NCBI GenBank assembly: GCA_024742415.1
Contig: JANSYN010000007.1
Coordinates: forward strand, 1 to 64,000
Reading direction: 5' to 3'
DNA: 64,000 bases
Source of the DNA: Gammaproteobacteria bacterium
GTDB lineage: Bacteria; Pseudomonadota; Gammaproteobacteria; Pseudomonadales; Halieaceae
Positions within the stretch are counted from its first letter, which is position 1, and every line of letters begins with the position of its first letter. Positions 61,302 through 64,000 of the stretch are shown one piece after another. The notes below the pieces were generated by a model that ran no database searches, was not told the origin of the DNA, and saw only the letters and a program-made list of their open reading frames with translations. The position numbers and the translations under genes are program-made.

Positions 61302-62321
61302 ATGAAAGGGATTTTTTGCAGCACAAGCCGCAGCTTAAGCCGCAGCATGAGTCAAAGCGCGTGGGCGCGGCTCACGGGCGCCTGGGTTGTGATGGCCACT
61401 TTGGGCCTGGCGCTGGTGCCGGCGGCGCATGCCGCACAGACGAAACTGGATCAGCTCAGGCAGCTGGACGGTTCCTGGACGGACGCCGGCCTCGAGGTCA
61501 AGCTGATGACCGACGACGGCAGCGACGTGGTAGCACTCGATGAACCGGTGCGCTATCAACTGACCGCACAGCAGGGTGGCGTTTGTTATCTGGTACATGT
61601 GGACGCGCAGGACAGCGCTACCCTGATTCGCCCGCAGGACTGCGCCAATCTCAGCGAAGGCCAGTCCAGCTATTTCCCCGCAGCGGGTGATCTCACCGCG
61701 GCCGCGCCCTGGGGTGAAGAATCCGTGTTTGCATTTATGCTGACAGAAAACCTCCCGGCAGCCGAAGAATTGTTGGCGGGGTCGCAGGGGCTGGTCCCGC
61801 TGCAAAGTCAGGCGCAACTGGACGCCGTGCTCGGGGCGTTGCGCACTGCCTCAGAGTCGGGGCAGTTAGCCGTGGCGCAAACGCAGTATGACGTTTTGCA
61901 GTATCGCACGCGTGGAATCATCAAGGCGGTAAAGTCGGCGCGTACCCAGGAAGAAAAAGAGCCGGCCAAGGCGGTTTCGTTTGCTGTGCAGAGTATCAAT
62001 TTTGAGTTTGGCTCGGACGAACTCACCGAGGCGGGCGTGCGCCAGCTGGATCAATTTGGCATGGCGTTGTCCGACCCTGAACTGGCAAGCACCAGGCTGC
62101 AGGTGGCTGGCCACACCGACGACCAGGGTGACGAGCTGTACAACCTTGATCTGTCCCAGCGTCGCGCCGCCAGCGTCGGAGCGTACCTGAAGCAGAACTT
62201 CCAGATATCCGAGGACCGCATCGAGGTCGTTGGTTTTGGTGAATCCAAGCCTGTGATTGATGATGACTCTCTCGAAGCCCGCGCGCAGAATCGCCGCGTT
62301 GAAATGGTGCTGATTGACTGA
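61302..62321 (+). CDS. OmpA-family peptidoglycan-binding protein with DUF4384-like domain
   Basis: The ATG at 61302 with a GGGGAGAA site gives 339 residues with an unusual Ser/Arg-rich start and a signal peptide ending in AAHAAQ. The N-terminal half resembles DUF4384 (VRYQLTAQQGGVCYLVHVDA, ATLIRPQDCANLSEG), like the end of the kinase at 52269. The C-terminal half is OmpA-like (INFEFGSDELTEAG, GHTDDQGDELYN, LSQRRAASV, GFGESKPVIDD, NRRVEM), which binds peptidoglycan. It could anchor the envelope machine to the cell wall and bind the same ligand as the kinase. Confidence 0.88.
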   Translation: MKGIFCSTSRSLSRSMSQSAWARLTGAWVVMATLGLALVPAAHAAQTKLDQLRQLDGSWTDAGLEVKLMTDDGSDVVALDEPVRYQLTAQQGGVCYLVHVDAQDSATLIRPQDCANLSEGQSSYFPAAGDLTAAAPWGEESVFAFMLTENLPAAEELLAGSQGLVPLQSQAQLDAVLGALRTASESGQLAVAQTQYDVLQYRTRGIIKAVKSARTQEEKEPAKAVSFAVQSINFEFGSDELTEAGVRQLDQFGMALSDPELASTRLQVAGHTDDQGDELYNLDLSQRRAASVGAYLKQNFQISEDRIEVVGFGESKPVIDDDSLEARAQNRRVEMVLID

Positions 62322-62396
62322 CTGACGCAGCATCTGCAGCAGGCTTGAAGGCTGCGCCCTGGCCGCTACCGGTCAAGGCGCTCAAGCGCTGCCGTG

Positions 62397-64000
62397 ATGC
62401 CGCGCGCTGACACTGGCTGGCCAGTCCTGGCCGCGCCTGCCGCTTTCTGGCTGCTGTTTGTGGTGGCCTTTACCGTTCTGCAGTGGCCGTCTCTGGGCAA
62501 CCTGGAGATGCAGGATAGCGACGACTACGTGCGCCTGCATCAGGCCGATGAATATAGCCGTAATCGGCAGTGGTACAACTTCACCCTGCAGCGCATGAAC
62601 CCACCTGCGGGCACGTCGATGCACTGGTCGCGGCTCCCGGACGTGCCGCTGGCCCTGACCCTGTCCAGTTTGCGCCCGCTGCTGGGCGAGCATAGGGCCG
62701 CGCTCGCCGCGATTATCGTGGTGCCATCACTCTTGCTGTTGCTCACACTTTATTGCCTCTGGGCGGGCTTGCGTGTCTCGACGCAACCCCAGGCAGCCGG
62801 AATTGCGGTGCTGTATGTTCTGATCTGCCTGCCGGTGGTGAGCAAGGTCGCCCCCGGCAAACTCGACCACCATGCGTGGCAGGTGATGCTGGTGACCGCG
62901 CTGTGGGCGTGCACTGCGGTGGGTGCCCGCACTCAGCGCGACGCGTTCGCAGGTTCAGCAGCGGGAGTCGTCGCTGGTATTGCGGCTGCCGCGTCCCTCT
63001 GGGTCGGTCTGGAGGTGCTGCCGTTACTGCTGGCGCTGTTGCTGTTTGTGCACCTGGAGTGGATTTATGGCAACGACCGGATTGCCCGTTTTGGCCTGGC
63101 ATTCGGCCTGAGTCTGGGCCTTGCGAGTGCGCTGGCGCTGTTGCTGCACGTCCCTCCATCGCAACGCCTCGTGGCCGCCTGTGATACCTATGCAGTGAAC
63201 TGGTTGCGGGTCGCCTGGGGTATAGCGCTTGCCTGTGCTGTATTGCCGCTGCTGGGAGCGCGCTGGGGCGGGCCGCGCCAGCGTTTTGCGCTGAGTGTGG
63301 CGCTGGCCGTGCTGTTCGCGGTTGTGGTGCTCGCGCGAGACGCCTCCTGCATTTTTCTTGGTCCTTACGCCGATATGCCCGCGCGCCTGCATGAACAGCT
63401 GCTCGCAAACATCTACGAAGCGCGCTCCGCATACGCGTTGGCTGTGCAGAGCCCGGCACTGCTGGTGATGTTTTTTGGGTTTCCGATGCTTACTCTGGTA
63501 GTCGCGCTGGCCGAGCGGACGAGCCTGCGTGCAGATGCCGTGTGTCGATTAAGCTTTTTACTGACGCTGTGTGCATTGTGCATGAGTCTTTGGCAGATCA
63601 GGGCCGTGTATTTTGCGGGGCTTTGCACCGCGCCGCTGGCAGCGATACTGGCGCAATCGCTGATGAACAGGCGCGGCGAAAAAAACGCCGCACTGTGGCC
63701 TGCCATTGTGGTCATGCTGCTGTTGTCGCCGATGGTGTCGCTGCTGCTGGGCGTCACCATGGACAGACTCTGGAGCAGTCAGGATGCGAGCGCGGCCCAC
63801 GAGCTATCCATCGCCCAAATAGATGCTGCTGTTGCGGTGATCGACCAGCAGCACCATGCCGGTGCGCCTACAGCGGCGCTGATCGCGGCGCCACTTAACG
63901 CTGGCCCGGCAATTCTGGCGCGCAGTAAACATGCGATCCTGGGCGCCCCTTACCACCGCAACGTAGGCGGCATTAACCAATGGCTGGATATGCGCGCAGC
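62397..64000 (+). CDS. GT-C-type polytopic membrane glycosyltransferase, STT3-like (cut by window edge)
   Basis: The frame from the ATG at 62397 runs to the window edge (534 codons so far). After an N-terminal hydrophobic helix comes EMQDSDDYVRLHQ, an acidic first-loop motif like those in GT-C enzymes. PPAGTSMHWSRLPDVPLAL and then KVAPGKLDHHAWQVMLVT follow, resembling the DHH-type loop of STT3/AglB-like oligosaccharyltransferases. Many further helices and a late soluble segment (DAAVAVIDQQHHAGAP) follow. The likely role is transfer of lipid-linked sugars on the periplasmic side. It begins 75 bp after the OmpA gene. Confidence 0.7.
   Translation, partial: MPRADTGWPVLAAPAAFWLLFVVAFTVLQWPSLGNLEMQDSDDYVRLHQADEYSRNRQWYNFTLQRMNPPAGTSMHWSRLPDVPLALTLSSLRPLLGEHRAALAAIIVVPSLLLLLTLYCLWAGLRVSTQPQAAGIAVLYVLICLPVVSKVAPGKLDHHAWQVMLVTALWACTAVGARTQRDAFAGSAAGVVAGIAAAASLWVGLEVLPLLLALLLFVHLEWIYGNDRIARFGLAFGLSLGLASALALLLHVPPSQRLVAACDTYAVNWLRVAWGIALACAVLPLLGARWGGPRQRFALSVALAVLFAVVVLARDASCIFLGPYADMPARLHEQLLANIYEARSAYALAVQSPALLVMFFGFPMLTLVVALAERTSLRADAVCRLSFLLTLCALCMSLWQIRAVYFAGLCTAPLAAILAQSLMNRRGEKNAALWPAIVVMLLLSPMVSLLLGVTMDRLWSSQDASAAHELSIAQIDAAVAVIDQQHHAGAPTAALIAAPLNAGPAILARSKHAILGAPYHRNVGGINQWLDMRA

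Overview
The window looks like chromosomal DNA of a marine-type gammaproteobacterium. The evidence is the elongator tRNA-Met sequence, a two-ATPase type I secretion locus serving a tandem-95 adhesin, a Tad-like pilus locus, and moderately high GC with strong third-position bias that gives long antisense open frames. A Halieaceae/Cellvibrionales-like lineage is my guess; nothing in the window proves it.

Layout. (1) 1-7210: the 5' part of a giant repetitive surface adhesin (minus strand) diverges from a type I secretion operon of two different ABC exporters plus an HlyD-type adaptor. (2) 7362-8998: an alpha/beta hydrolase whose nucleophile serine appears to be threonine, divergent from a small LuxR-type regulator. 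(3) 9183-12431: a TPR/outer-membrane barrel protein, a secreted protein with ten Glu-Pro-Thr-Pro-Pro repeats, and a small membrane protein that ends against an IS6-family remnant. (4) 13221-37142: a defence island. (5) 37347-37821: degenerate, tandemly duplicated ISL3-type transposase ends and a tRNA-Met. (6) 37997-41481: MFS transporter, a short-chain dehydrogenase with a signal peptide, and a GT87 glycosyltransferase. (7) 41639-56043: a long Tad-like operon that also carries FHA proteins and a Hanks-type kinase. (8) 56093-62321: periplasmic or envelope proteins (glycine-zipper protein, TolB-like propeller lipoprotein, caspase-like protease, OmpA protein). (9) 62397-end: a GT-C-type membrane glycosyltransferase, cut by the window edge.

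The island is the most interesting part. Its outer genes are an SNF2 helicase, a 1656-residue Eco57I/PglX-like methylase, a 2143-residue DUF1998 (YprA-type) helicase with a nuclease-like tail, and a UvrD helicase with a RelE-like N-terminus. This set resembles DISARM-related arrays (I recall the name ARMADA for a YprA-helicase class sharing two proteins with DISARM). Between the methylase and the DUF1998 helicase sit a small four-cysteine protein, a DarT/DarG pair whose DarT carries a membrane anchor and a Gly-Ser-Ala repeat linker, a translationally coupled ZorA-ZorB-HNH (Zorya type II-like) module, and a DUF234-type ATPase. All genes in the island point the same way. IS debris on both sides suggests assembly by transfer, but no integrase or attachment duplication is visible.

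The Tad-like operon has prepilin peptidase, three pseudopilin-type proteins, CpaB, two different CpaF-type ATPases (one fused to FHA), TadB and TadC, a second FHA protein and a PEGA/DUF4384 kinase. No secretin or TadZ is present. The neighbouring OmpA protein has a DUF4384-like domain like that in the kinase. This suggests, but does not prove, a kinase/FHA-controlled envelope machine that includes the caspase-like and propeller proteins.
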